Shown in pieces: positions 1 to 12,250 of a stretch of 64,000 nucleotides of DNA. The DNA lies in NCBI GenBank assembly GCA_037176845.1, contig JAYKXP010000161.1, forward strand, positions 32,902 to 96,901. Reading direction: 5' to 3'. The notes under the pieces were generated by a model that had not been told where the DNA came from, did not search any database, and was given only the letters and a program-made list of their open reading frames with translations. Positions within the stretch are counted from its first letter, which is position 1. Every line of letters begins with the position of its first letter. This DNA comes from Paramarasmius palmivorus. Taxonomy: Eukaryota > Basidiomycota > Agaricomycetes > Agaricales > Marasmiaceae. Both the position numbers and the translations under genes were made by a program.

Positions 1-180
1 ACCAAGCCATCGTCATTTATTGTCACTACTTGATTTGGTTTCTTATTTGCCCTTTGTCCGCTTTTGCTGACCGACTTACAGTATCGGTTTTTATCTCACC
101 TTTTCTGCTCGACCTAACATTACCGTTTATCTGCGGAACCCAGTTTTTTGATAGACAAGCATCCCAATAACTCCTTCACG
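1..180 (+). repeat. dispersed repeat, copy 1
   Basis: This stretch is recognisably similar to about 20395-20580: both contain an accaagccatcg start, a run ending in tcgccaactgatt or tgaccgactta, and a shared ctaacattac-gttatct block. It carries no supported ORF. It looks like an old dispersed repeat of unknown type. The similarity was judged by eye and its limits are approximate. Confidence 0.4.
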
Positions 181-756
181 AAACAGTTCCTCGTGATTCC
201 AAGATGTACGGTCGCATCAATTAGTATCGAAGCGCTTTCCAAACCTCAAGACACTGAGTTCAGGTGATTCAAATATACACTCATATTGGGCGCCGTCACG
301 AGCGAGTAATAGGTGAACATCTCCCAATGTGACTCATGTAACCTGGACACTCGCGGTGTTAGTGATGGTTACCACCATCTTCTCGTTCGTCATATGTACT
401 GGTCTCTTTCGAGAGACTCAATTTCTAAACGTTATGATCATGTTATAGCTCGAATCAGTCTGGAGCGAAGTCACATTCATGTAAGTAGCTTTCCGCAGTC
501 GTGGCTGCGACTTTGATTCATGAGTCAGTAATTGGTTGACAAAAATGGTGATCGGCTTCAGCGTCTGTGGTTTGGGCTGCGACTGAATAGGTTTTACATT
601 GGCAGCACGAAGTACAGTATATGAGGAATGCGACCAAATTATTAGACTAAGGATTTGTGGCGTTCGATAGATACGAGTAGAAATGTGTGGATGGCTAGTA
701 TGTGAAAAGGGAGACAGCAAAGAGAACCATACCTAGAATCCATGGGGAAACGTACA

Positions 757-1038
757 CTAGAAAGCGAGATAGAAAGGTTGGATGTTCTGGTAAAGCACTA
801 CTGCTGGATGCCATGGAAGCCCGTCACTTTGTTCTACCCGCGGAATGTTTGGATGAATAGCGACCCAAGTGCAGATGAATATAACGGATAGGCAGCTCCA
901 CAGGATTCCAATAGTGGTGCGGCACCCGTAGATGTTGATGCATTCTCCGGTTACAGAATTGAAGGAGGTGGAGCCGTTGAAAGAGGCGGTAGAGAGACTG
1001 GAGGCCATAGGCCTGGCCAGAGTTTATAGAAGGTGCAT
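757..1038 (-). pseudogene. A1: 5' fragment of a WNKP-family membrane protein gene
   Basis: Reading from an ATG at 1038 gives the start of the family's first exon, including the signature GCRTTIGILWSCLSVIFICT and the following HPNIP. Codon 5, a Tyr codon in sister copies, is TAA here. Homology stops near 775, where the second membrane segment should begin, and no exon 2 or exon 3 sequence follows downstream. It is therefore a truncated relic with an internal stop. The family's upstream element (gccggc with the flanking gtacaacac) is still visible near 1119-1139, so the copy once had the usual promoter region. Confidence 0.8.
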
Positions 1039-1139
1039 CAAGTAAGGACAAAGGTACCAAAGCCTTGAGGTTTTTATCGATGCAGAGGCCTACATGTGCT
1101 GAGCATGCTCTTGTCCTTGTGTTGTACATGCCGGCGTTT

Positions 1140-2566
1140 TCTTGACAGCTAGAATAGAAGATCTTGATATCGGTGGCAGAAAAACATAATTAAAAATGAG
1201 GTACAGGTGTGTCCGAAAAGCTAAAAATAGCGGTGAGCATGGAAATGAAACCCTAGAAGTATTTGAGACCATCTCACATATCGTTCTACACAGTAAAAAA
1301 TGTTCGTTGATCATGGTAGGAAGAGAAGCGCGCCCGTGAGAACATTGGAATCACGCGTTGGCCGGCACCCGAAATCCACTTGTTTCAGCCTTTCCTCTCG
1401 TTGATTGAGTACTTTGACAGTTGTGAAGCTATACATCGTGGTGAAGGTGCGTCAACGATTGGGAAGAGCGAGGCGGCTGAGAATTCATTTGGTAACAGGA
1501 ACCATCAAATGAGTTCTTTGTTGGGAGCGTCAGGCCGTTCGACAAAAGTCTTCCCTAGCCAAAGGCCAGTCATTTCAGTCAACAAACGCTCGTATATCCA
1601 GGTAAAATAGCGACATAGTAATCTTTCAAAATAAGATATCTTGCCAGCTGCTCAGTTGGGCCAATCTAAACGACAGTCAATTACCTCCACGCATTGAACT
1701 GCATATGTTTCACAATTGACAGCATCAACACAGCGAGTGATCACATATTCTCATTAAAAAGTCCTCCTGACAGCAGGAACTCATGTTCCTAACCGAATCT
1801 TGGTCTCAGCGCTCGTTAAATATAATGTAGGCCTTTGAGCAATAAAAATGCATACCTATGCCCTCTCACAACGCAGCATTCTATATATGTCGAGCGTATA
1901 CCGATTCTGGTATTTCCCGTGTGACATCGGAACAGATTCTGAACTGGCAGGTCAACTCTCGCATGCTTCCTGTCTTAGATCAAAGGGAGAATGTACCTAG
2001 GTTTTTATCTAACGCCTTGATGTGCATCGCGGGATGTAATTCCAAGTTAAGCCGCTACAAAATCAATTGCTATCCTATCTGGCTTGTAGTGTAGAAATAA
2101 CGATAGAACGTGCCGACCTTGTGGGAAACCCTGTTGATCTCGAACCGTGATCAACACCAATATCCTTCTTCGGGAACAAAAGCGTCTAAGCGGTCCAATG
2201 CACCTAATTAGTGGTGAAGCAATGATGCTTTACATCCCATTCAAATTGCTCTGCATTCATAACCGAAAGAGAACGTTCAAATGCAGATCGCTGCGGGCCG
2301 TGCGCTTGAGAATAAACTCTCGATTCATTGAGACCTAGTCAAGTGTCATCGAATGCAGCTATTCCGATGACATTATGAGACGAAGACGGTCTCAATTGCT
2401 AGTTTCACTCTTAGATTTGACTACTAGTGTGTCAAGCGCTCTAAGGATAGAGATGAGTGTTTAGTGTGCTAGGTTGTACATAATATCGTATACGTAGATA
2501 ATACGTATGTGGTGTCTCAGATATACATGTAAACTCGTGAAGGCGCTCGAAACCTAACAGAGAAAA
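1140..2566. other. no gene recognised
   Basis: Only short ORFs of up to 78 codons occur here, with no recognisable domain, RNA gene or clear repeat. The part next to 2566 is the downstream flank of A2. Confidence 0.5.
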
Positions 2567-4367
2567 TCATAGTCGAGGCGCAAAGGGGTGCATAGATGAG
2601 AAAGCACGATTGAAAACAACGAGACGGGTGGGTATTACGAAATATCCACGAGAGGTTGAACCTGCAAGACGGATTAGCTGCGCAGTTCCGTTCGCTGAGT
2701 GAAAAGAGGGATTCAACATACTGAAATCATCCAATGTACGGGAAGAACGCAGTCCATTGAACTGTTTGATATGCGCTCGAAGGAAGGTTCGGAGTGTCGT
2801 AAATGCAATGACAAGGAGGGTGAGGCGGAAGACAGCATATGCAAGGGCTAGGATCATGATGACAGCAAACATTGCCAAGTCCTTCCAATCTAAAAATGTG
2901 TTTGGTGTATGTGCCATATACCCATGCGAGACTCCGCCTGCAATAGGTGCAACCGCAACCGCAACAGCTGATATACGCCAGAGCAACTGTTCGGTATGCG
3001 TCGGAAACTGGAAAACCCATGGTATACAATGGATTGCCCCAAAGCCAGCTGCGATCCCGTAGACGACAATGTAAAGGTAGACTGGACTCTCCTTGTCAAA
3101 TCGGGAAGAGATTGAGATTGCCCGGTTGCTATCGTCTTCGTCGAGTAGGATTTTGTAGCATAGCCAGAAAATGCGCCACAGGATCCTTACCGGAAGGAAG
3201 ATCAATCTCAGCATCCATGATACGACAACATATGGATCCTTATCTCCAGCCGCTGCGGAGACTGCCCCACTAAGCGGAACATCCTCCTGCGTCCTCCCGA
3301 TTTTTGCCTCTTGGTGCCGCCAATATACCTTTACAGGATAATTGACCTGAAGTGGCTTGTTCCACCACAAAAAATATGTGCCAAAGTTGATGATCGCAAA
3401 GGCAACGGTGATGATCTCTAGCTCTGTGATAGCGAAACCCTCTACGGCGCGCGCAATAACCTGGAGGATGAACCAGGCAGTTTGGACGACGGCAATAAAC
3501 TTGGCGATGAAGTCAGCGTGGCTTTTGTCTTTGATTTCGTCTTCGTTGAGGTTGATGTATCCCTTGGCAATAAGGAATTCAAGAAGCGTAGAGGCTTCAG
3601 GCGAACCAGGCAAGGTTTTCTTCTCTTGTGTAGATTTGGTAGGATCGACATGATGTTCATTAGACTGTGGACGCGTAGATAGATTGTCTTGATCCTTTTG
3701 TTTCTATGCTCGACAATAACGCTGTCAGCAAGATATCACGAAGCAAAGAGTAAGCACATACGAGCTGTCCAAGGCAAAATGACTGATAATTCTCGTAATG
3801 CAGCCTGATTTCTTCAAGGTATCTTTCAGCCTGTCCGTCATAAGGACGCCTGTATTCGTCCCAGCCTCGATCTCTGTCCCAAAGGTAACCGCAGAACTTG
3901 TCCCCGTCATATAATGAGAAACCACCCATGATAACGAAGAATCCGTGGGTCATGCTCCAGCCATATTCTGGGGAAGGAATCAGCTACGGAGCGATTACTC
4001 AAAGCGAACACGCACTCTTGAACCTTTCTCGAATCTCTTTTGCCTTCTCCCGCTGCCTCATTGCCCACAGTATCATAAATTCAGGTACGAGCAGCGCAAC
4101 GACCATGAATTCAACTTTTTCATAAAGCAGGGCTGCTGAATGCCATCGATTCGTTTTGCGATCCTGCACTATGGGAATGTTGGGATGAATAGCAACCCAT
4201 GTGCAAATGAAAATGACTGAGAGACAGCTCCATATGATCTCAGCTGTGGTACGACATCTATTGACGTCGATGCATTCACCGGTAATGGGGTCGAAGGGTG
4301 TGGTTTTCGTTGGGAGAGGTCCCGGAGAGACTCGAGGCGATGGGATCGCGAGAACAAAGAGGAACAT
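2567..4367 (-). CDS. A2: multi-pass membrane protein, WNKP family, altered C-terminus
   Basis: The exons are 4367-4016, 3967-3762 and 3664-2722. A probable further intron (2721-2662, 60 nt, GT...AG) precedes a last coding part at 2661-2567. Exon 1 holds TM1 (signature CRTTAEIIWSCLSVIF) and TM2; exon 2 holds THGFFVIMGG and a charged region; exon 3 has the TEDEIKD-like helix, WWNKPL and about six more membrane segments. The first ATG (4367) is used because the residues before it lack family similarity. Relative to its sisters one base is missing near 2790, just before the usual SAYQTVQW...HIG ending. The frame therefore shifts, bypasses the normal stop, runs through the downstream intron (a multiple of three) and ends at 2567. 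The function is unknown and a membrane location is predicted. The gene is probably expressed or only recently damaged. Confidence 0.75.
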
Positions 4368-4644
4368 TGTCACTGTATGGAGAGTGTAGAATCAGAAGTC
4401 TTTATTCTATTAGCCGTGGAGTTTGTGTGGAGTAGTCCTGAGAAAACTTGTTGAACATAATTTATTTCACGCCATCGGAACCGAACAGGAAGCGAAGACA
4501 AGAGAATGAAAAGTTCCGATGATAACAAGATGAACTTACAGTATGTAGCATATGGTTGTAATGACGGGGTTCCAGGAATTTGAGTATTGACGATGTCGGA
4601 GCATGACAGTACACCCAGTAAGTTATCGTTCCTTATCGTTTAAA

Positions 4645-4790
4645 CGTTGGTCTAGCTGGTGGTATGAAAAGAAGAAGGGCTGCAGACGTCATGGGAAACA
4701 ATGAATGGATTGATCTCGAACCGATCGATATCACGGCCACGTGTCTTCCCTTCATTTCCCCTCGTTCTGCTCAGCTTCAGCGTTCCTTTC
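4645..4790 (+). repeat. dispersed repeat 'AAGAAG/GACGTC', copy a
   Basis: A block with tgaaaagaagaag, gctgc-gacgtc, gggaaac and tgatctcgaacc followed by a pyrimidine-rich run recurs at 30205-30310 and 33620-33770, and in inverted form near 42775-42850. No ORF is supported. The type of element is unknown. Confidence 0.5.
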
Positions 4791-4993
4791 GACTCGCCAC
4801 TTGGGTTGGGCTTTAAGAACTGGGTTATAAGCAGGAAAAAGAAGCGATCAGCGAAAAAAAAGACCCGTCGATGTAAGGGCTCTTGGATAGTGTTTGTTCT
4901 CGTCGTGGATATCTTCAAGACCTGCATGACGTTCAAAAAGCCGTGTGTCAGTTAGCGTCAAGAATGTTCAGTTGTACCAACTATACGACATGA

Positions 4994-5012
4994 CGTACTG
5001 GTATACGCCGGC
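4994..5012. promoter_or_regulatory. isolated ACGCCGGCGT palindrome
   Basis: The ten-base palindrome found upstream of A4, A6 and A7 occurs here too, about 640 bases upstream of the A2 ATG and 1.3 kb away from it on the A3 side. Flanking bases match the other copies less well. It could be a displaced A2 promoter element or chance. Confidence 0.25.
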
Positions 5013-5339
5013 GTGGATACCTGCAATTCGAGGTACGCATAGATTACGCCTTTATTATCTTCACTCACAAGCATGGGGTTCTGCACGCAATATCCTACAT
5101 ACGTTCGACTACTGTCGCGTGTGTTGGACCCGCTCGTACGAGCTCGTGCTAACAAATATCAATCTTAGACTTTACTTCCTCGATTTTCTTTACGTTCAAG
5201 TACCGCTGGGAATAGTAATCGCGGGAATGGAAAGGGACTCGGTATGGGATTATCGAACGCTGACTCTCCTTGACCGCTGAACAGTTCGACGATCACAAAC
5301 CAAACTGTTCTCCGATGAATTTGACGCCGGGAGACATTC

Positions 5340-6470
5340 CTAAAGACGCGTCATGTTTTGTAACGAACATAGCTGCTGGATGGAATGTTAGCTGTGTGGT
5401 GCTGTACCATGAGGGAGACGCGGAATATGGCGTATGAGAAACAAATGAAGATCATAAGGAGAAACATTATCCAGTCCAAGAAATCCGAGACGTTACCTAA
5501 CAGCTTCTTCGTATATATGTGCAAAACGCCCACTACAATAGGCGTAGATCCGGTAACGACAGCCAATACACGCCAGAGTTGCTGTTTGGTGCGAGTTGGG
5601 AGTCAGATACCCCATGGAATACAACGAATCGCGCCGAAGAGAGCTCCGGGCGCACAAACAGCGGTGTAAAGGGGGAGAGAGGATCATCGTCTAATCGGGA
5701 TGAGATGGGCATTACCAGTCGACGGTCATCTTTGTCTTTGAGGATTTGGTTGCATACCGTGAAAAGATGCCAAAGCATCCACAGAGGAAGGAGTAAAAGC
5801 CGTCCGAATATACTCTCAGGGCCGTTGATGAGGTAAAGAGTTAGTGGCGTAGATGTACTCGACAAATACAGCGCTTCCTTCCGACCACGTCTTCCAGACC
5901 TTCTTCGTCCGGCCGGCGGCTCGTGTTATATTCCTCGCGGTTGATTGTAGATATTTCCTTCTGCCTCCAATAAACCCGAATAGGATGCCTGACACGGAAT
6001 GTTTTTTTCCACCACAGTAGATATGTGCCAAAGTTGAGAAGGGTGAAGCTAGTGAAGCCAGCGGTGATTATTTCGAGCTCTGTGATAGCTACCCTCTATG
6101 GCGTGAGTGATTACCTGGAAAATGAACCATGAAGTTTAGCTTAGGGCGATGATGATATATCCTTTGATGATGAGGAATTCCAGAAGGCTTGCAGGTTTGG
6201 GAAGGGACTAATGCCTTTTTCTCTTCAGGTTGCTTTGCGGTACATTGTTCCCGTGTCGTTTGTGGTGGAGGAGGCTGTACACTAAAACTTGGAGCGTTAA
6301 TGAAGGTATCTCGTGGTAATCATTAGCATGCGCTCACCTGAGATGTGTTTTCAATGTCGTCTCGATATCTCTTGTTATCTCGTTATCTCCTCTGGAAGGC
6401 CTTCTGGGCGGACTTCATACGGTCGGCCATCCTTATCGTAGCCTCTATCGCTCGATAGATGTGATCGTCC
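5340..6470 (-). pseudogene. A3: wrecked WNKP-family gene (exon 2 end and exon 3)
   Basis: Family pieces appear in order but in changing frames. A DRGYDKDGRPYE-like exon 2 end lies near 6400-6460. A SLLEFL-like helix lies near 6180. A WSEGSAVFVEYIYA block lies near 5860, and LIPISSRL followed by the TM6-TM8 region spans 5690-5400. There are several frameshifts, the WWNKPL region is damaged, and the usual SAYQTVQW ending is lost (it reads NIPSSSYVRYKT). No exon 1 was found upstream. This is clearly non-functional and more decayed than any other copy except A1. Confidence 0.75.
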
Positions 6471-6709
6471 ATATGCATGGCGAAACCTGATGGGCGAAGA
6501 TTTGTGAGCGCGTGACAGGTGAATTGGGGTTAAAGTTCGTTGGAAGGGGAGCCAGGACGCTGTAGGCGAGAGTGAAGGGGAGAAGAATTATCACTGGAGG
6601 GACAGGGAAGAGGAAAGTAAGTAAAGTCGAAGCTTTTGGTTGAACATTTCAAGTTGTTGAGAGCGAAGAGGAAGCGACGATGAAAAAAATTTGTGCCATG
6701 TGGCATGTA

Positions 6710-8060
6710 TGACAGGTGATGTCATTCAACCACTCGGCTCCGAGCTGCTCCGAGGCGATTTCAGTTCTTTTCCATTTCTTCTCTCTTACTCTCAGCTGCT
6801 CAGTCCTGTGTGTCCTCATACCCTCAGCGATCTCGATCTGCCAATGTCCGGAATGAAGCACCTGCTCCCATGTTCTCGGCTCACCACATCGCCTACACTA
6901 ACGCAACAAGATCGAAGCTTCTACCGAGCAGAGTGAACAATTTTGAGAAGAATTCGGTTGGTCTCCGGCGATTCTTGGTGCAAGGCGAGTAGTTGGTTCA
7001 CTTGTTGCCCTCTGAACCATCCCAACGTCGCTTTTCAGTGAAATTCCTCCTACATCCGCAAACTCCCTGCGCTGCCTACATCCATCCTCTAACTCGCTCC
7101 TCTCGACCCAACGACTGCCGCTGATGTGCCCGATGTCATCAGAAGGTCTTCTGTCTTGATGTCTTTTCTCCTTCTCTCTTATCACCGCTCTCCTACCGAC
7201 AAGGAACTTTCCAGAATCAGGCGTTCACACTCGCACTCCCTTTCATAATTCCTATGTTCTCTCAATGACCTCTTGTCCTCCTCGACCTTGACATGGTAGT
7301 GTCCGAAGCGAAGAGCCTCCTTTCTTCCTCTCTGCTTATCACATCCTCACATCGTCGACTCTACCGCATCAAGATCGAAGTTTACAGCTATCGAATATCC
7401 GAACAAGATCGGCTGCAGGAATGAGTGATAAGGTGACTAGGCCAGGAGTAGTAGCTGACGGTCTTCGGTGCACCGTGAGTAGTTTGTGCGCGTTTTTGGC
7501 ACATGATCGATCCCAACGTCGTTTATCAGTTGAACTCTTTCTCCTACATCCGTCAATTTCCCTCGAAAAGGTTCAGCGCTCAGCCTACATCGTTCCTATA
7601 ACTCGGTTCCCTCGACGCAACGACTGTCCATGTCCATGTCGCCGATGCGATCACAAGGTTCTACATGTTCTTACCCCTTCTCTTTCGAAACGTGTCGAAA
7701 TCACATACGCACACACTCACACCTTTCACAATTCCCATGTCCTCTTGTCCTCCCCGCCCCAGATATGCTATCGTTCGGAGCGAAAAACCTCCTCCTATCC
7801 TCTCGGTTCACCGAAACACCTCGCTACCGACTCTAAAGCACCAGAATCGAGGTCCACAGTTAGCGAGTATCCAACCAGGAAGGTTAATCGCAATAACGAG
7901 CAGAGATGCGGTCTTGTGAAGAGCGTTGAGAAGAGTCGTAGCCGGCGGGTATGCACGCAAGGTGTGTTGTAGATACACGTTCTTGGTACCAGAATAATTC
8001 TAATGTCGTTTTTCAGTATAGACTTTGCTTGTATATCCGAACGAAGGGCTTCTAGACCAC
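6710..8060 (+). repeat. tandem array of about three decayed 0.4-0.5-kb units
   Basis: Three successive units (about 6830-7190, 7290-7700, 7780-8060) share blocks in the same order: gaagc-cctcct, ctcggttcacc or similar, atcaagatcgaag, then an intron-like stretch from a GTGAGTAG-like donor to ccaacgtcg-tttt-cag. The first unit is preceded by a cactcggctccgagct block (about 6730). No long conserved ORF runs through all three. They may be remnants of a tandemly duplicated spliced gene or transcript. Similarity is by eye. Confidence 0.5.
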
Positions 8061-8845
8061 ATATTTCAACAACGCTCTATAATGACACCTTCTAAAATCC
8101 TTTTGGCTACGTATCCATATCAAGATGCAAACACATCACGAATCCGCCGCCGATTCGGTCATTCTCCAAATCTCGATAGCGTCAAGGCTAACATCGTGCC
8201 GCTACCAGCCTCGGCGTTCAGTTCTATATTGAACTTCCTGTGCGTTCTCCGCCACATTCCACCTGCATTTACCCCATATAACCATCCATGCTCGTCCCGT
8301 TCGCCTCTCTGATCGCGAAGACACCCTGCTACCCCATCCATGTGCTATTTCTCACTGTAATCATCAGCGCAGCGACTCGGAATCTATGCTGATTTGTACC
8401 TAGGATCTTCTTTTTCCGTTATTTGCACGAGATCTTCGACTCAGGGCTATACGTACTAGTATGAGGTGTTAGGATTCACACCCCATGAGTGTTTCCTCGT
8501 ACGTATCTTCTATTCTATAAGTATGTTGCGGTTTCCGTATTATATGCCTGTACCTTTGCTGATTTTGTATCCTTGAATCAAGGCTTGAAGTTGAGATATT
8601 CATCTCGCCTCCTTCGACAGTCTGGCAACCAACCATTTAGCCGGTCTTCACACTATGGTTACATAACTCGTTGCTCTGATGTTGGTGGCCAAGCCCATGA
8701 AGGTAAGTGATACCTCTCTTGTGCATCGAATTGTTATGCTCAGCTTGTCTTTACTCTACCGCAGATTCTCGCTCAGTCAACTGGATAACTGAATTCTAGC
8801 ATTCCAAGTACGAGGGCTGTCGTAATATGGTTCTGTCAAGAGCCT

Positions 8846-9382
8846 ATGTATGTCGCCGCCACATTTCTCATATTCATACTTACAGCAACCATACTATTCA
8901 TCAGGTTTCTTGAACATGTGAACAGCGTTTTCAATGTACGTTCAGAACCCTCAGCTGCCTGTTATGCTAGCGAAGAGGTGCTGCTCCGACTCTCCATGTT
9001 TCTCAAGGTTGGTGTTGATCCGGATGAAGGCAAATATCTATCCCAACCTGGGAAGCGGGCAAAAGATATCACGAGTCGTATCCTCGTTGGCCAACTTCCG
9101 CCTTTGAATCGTGATCTTTCAGTGCACGCTGCAAAGGTGAGTGTTATTCTAGTTCCTCAAACACCCTCTTCTAATACTAACAAGTGCGATTAGCATTTCA
9201 GGGCTGCATTTCGGATACACAGATACCCGACTACATACGACTATTCCTTGCTGGGCTTCTGCTGTGCAAATGTTCAAATACGTTTAGTCCGTATTTTCGG
9301 CGTAGCCTGCACTCGCGGTATTATCCGGATAGATTCGTATAAACTTGTACGCTACGCTATGTCCATCATTAGCTATTTCTGA
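8846..9382 (+). CDS. hypothetical protein, two exons
   Basis: The exons are 8846-9136 and 9194-9382, joined in phase 0 by a 57-nt GTGAGT...TTAG intron, giving about 159 residues. The first 25 residues are strongly hydrophobic and could be a membrane anchor or signal; the rest is basic with no motif I recognise. It lies inside a repeat-rich stretch and may itself be repeat debris. The main support is the clean splice pair that joins two open frames. Confidence 0.3.
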
Positions 9383-9860
9383 TTGTCTCTATCCCGCTTG
9401 AGCAGCCGCTTAAGGTACATTTCCATGCTGAATTTGTGCTAGTGATGACCGTTGGCGACATTTGGATTAAATCGTTCTTCATTCATGTTTATGTAAACAG
9501 GAGAACCCGTACATGAAAGTCATCCATCGGGCTTAGTGACTAATGTATTCATTGTTTTAGTAAGGTATGCGACTTACCTGTATCTCCTTCATTTATGCCG
9601 TCCTGTCTGCCGCTCTGAACTGTTACTACTCATGTCGTTGGTGCTCTTGTAGGCGGTCCTTCTAATTTCGACTGTTCGTTGACGTTGGTCGTGTTGAAAC
9701 ATGATTTCAGCTAATCTGGGAATCTCGTGCTATGTTGGCATCTCTTGTACTGTACCATTGGTATGGATGTGATGTCGAATATAGCTGGATTAATATAGGG
9801 AGACGTTTATTGATGAGGGGTTTTCTTGCTTCATGTTCTTGACCGTCCGTTGGTCACCCT
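9383..9860. other. no gene recognised
   Basis: AT-rich, stop-rich sequence with no supported ORF, RNA gene or repeat match. Confidence 0.4.
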
Positions 9861-9865
9861 GGGGT

Positions 9866-10400
9866 ACATGACAGGTCACGTCATTCAATCAACAAAATCA
9901 CTCGGCTCCGAGCTACTCCGAGGATTCCTCTCTCAGCGCTCACCCAGCCGCTCAGATACCATTTTCACAACTCCCATTGTATCCTCTTATCCTCATTGGC
10001 CTTGAAGCTTGACATGCTTGACATGCCAACCTTCGGAATGAAGATCTTCTTCCCATCCCCTCGCTTCATTGCATCACGGGTTCTGACGCACCAAGATCAA
10101 AATTTCAACAGCTAGCACCCGAACAGGACTCGGAAGATTGATTGTAATAGAGGGCCGTTTGTCTATCATACGACCCTGCGAAGCAATCTACACCTTTCCT
10201 TTCGTTGATTGAGGACAATAAACTTGTACCACTCCATCGAATCACTGATTCAACATGCTCTGTTTTCCGCGGTCGCCATCGTCGCGTCGACAGTATCCGG
10301 TCGCCTGAGGTGCTCGCTTCCACTCTCCTCTTCGTTGTCTTCATTTTCTCATAGACATGCCCTCAACAAGGAGCATGTTCAACAGGATCCGAGCTAATAG
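9866..10400 (+). repeat. further copy of the 6.7-8.1 kb repeat family
   Basis: The cactcggctccgagct-ctccgagg block of about 6730 recurs at 9900-9925, followed by matching gacatgcc, cggaatgaag and caccaagatcaaa blocks. The part near 10340-10400 (catgttcaacaggatccgagct) resembles about 20095-20115 (ttcaacatgattcgagct). This is a fragmentary repeat. Confidence 0.4.
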
Positions 10401-12250
10401 CTCAGTCGAAGGTGGTTCAGAGAAAAATAAATACGCGTTTGGTTGGTGTCGACACCTTATAGCGGAAGACTTTGGTGAACCTCGTATATCTCCACCGAAT
10501 GCAATGCCTGCTCTTTCAATAGCGACCTTGGTATAAGCTAATCCTTTCTCCTCCAACTTCAATCTAAAACATGACATTATAGATCTCTCGATGACGCAGG
10601 TTTTGCTCATCGATAATGTCAGTGCTTCAAGACGCATGGCAAGGTCCCTAGGAAGAAATTCGCATCCAAGGAGCTGCAGAATGATTCCGCCAGGGCCGAA
10701 AGGCCGAATCGGCATCCGTTCATTATTCCATGAGCGTCGGTATGCGTTGACAGCTGAGGTGCGCCCTCATTCTATCTTTCTTGATCAGATCTGAGCCCAA
10801 TGATTTTTCCAGTGTATTACTTACCCTGAATGGGATGTCAGCACTCGCAGGCCCATATCTATAATCCTCAAGTGACGCGCTAGTCCTGGGTCCCAAGATC
10901 GTATCCGGAAGCAGGCCTTGGAGATCACCTCTATAACAGTGCCGCTGCTATCCGCCGGTTTCTATTTGTGAACACTCAACGCTCCGGGTGGTTCAAAACT
11001 TATTCTTTTTGTATACCTTAGGTATACTTCATCGTAATTCCCAACATACTTAGTAAGACTTATATACAATAGATGTACGGTTGGATTGTTACCCTGAAAC
11101 GTCTTCATTTCAATATCAACACGAGCGCCTTTCTGATCATTTGTTTGAGGAACAAAAGCCAATGCTTCGAGCAATCATTACGCCGACGGGGGTTGACCTT
11201 TAAGATACCGTCAGATTACGTCCTGTGGCATTCCATGTGTATTTTCTGTCACCTCTGGGTTCTTCTATTGAACACTATTCTCCAATTCGTACTAGTCGCG
11301 GTGGCTCTCGGTCTTTTTGGTAGCGTATTTCCCGAGGAAATGCAAGTGAAATAGCCGAGTTCTTACCACCTCTGTGGACTCTAGTCTCGTAAGCGCTCCA
11401 TCATCTTGAGATACTTTGGTTCCCAGTGTGTGAACCTACTTGGACAGTATTTGGTATATCTAACAATGGGGTTATCCAGCAACATTTCCTATGTCATTTC
11501 GGACCGTATGACCACGAAGAAGGATCGTGCATTCCAATAGGGACCCAAGCCGCGCCCAAACTGCAAGACACCTGGCGTCTCTGCATACTCGTGTTGTGCT
11601 TCTGACGCCGTGATAAATCCACAGTAACATTACTCCAGTCAAAGCGGAGATATGTCGCCCAAAGCACCACGCATATAGATTACTTACCTGAGAGTATGTT
11701 TATCTTGGACACGCGGAATCCTCGTTGCAGTGGTATTCATGGTAGGCGCTGGCAAGATTTCCACCCATCTAGGAACACTTCGAAACTTCTATGTGCTCGC
11801 CGTTACCTGATAAAGATAAATGAGGGATCCCACCCATTACACACAATACATGATTCTGCTCCACAATTTTCCCCTGCATTTCCTCATCGGGTTGCGCTGA
11901 TACTTTTGATCCATCTAGAAATAAAACTATCGATACAAAACGCGCGTACCGTAATGAGGATAGCTTATACAGTCCTGGTGCAGGAAGCCTTTCCCGAGGA
12001 TGACCGCGATACTTGCCGGGGCAACCATATTCCAGTTCATTGTTCCCACTCACCGTGGCAGCACCCCTGTGATCCTGATGGAAGTGGCTATCAGGGTATA
12101 GGTGATATTCTGGGAGAAGTACAAGAAACTGCGCTTCTGGTCTGGATGCCTAACGACCAATGCACAGACATCTTCGAATTGAATCCTGAAGTGGACGTCC
12201 TGGCCCTCTCGACGAACGAGAAGTCGAGACGAGATTACACCATGCATAGC
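10341..12250 (-). pseudogene. F-box/LRR-like gene relic
   Basis: On the minus strand, pieces in different frames resemble the leucine-rich-repeat F-box proteins common in mushrooms. One, near 11750-11800, is an EHIEVSK segment matching the SEYIEAL region of the relic at 22.3-22.7 kb. Another is a FGRHISAL segment near 11640, matching FVRHISTL there. The last is a C-terminal leucine-rich stretch at 10715-10400 containing LPRDLAMRLEALTLS. No continuous ORF or credible F-box start was found. The assignment rests on pattern resemblance and on the match between the two relics. Confidence 0.4.

Noticed and set aside
7421..7972. 183-codon plus-strand ORF
   Set aside because: It runs across the repeat units and their intron-like parts and is not conserved between units.
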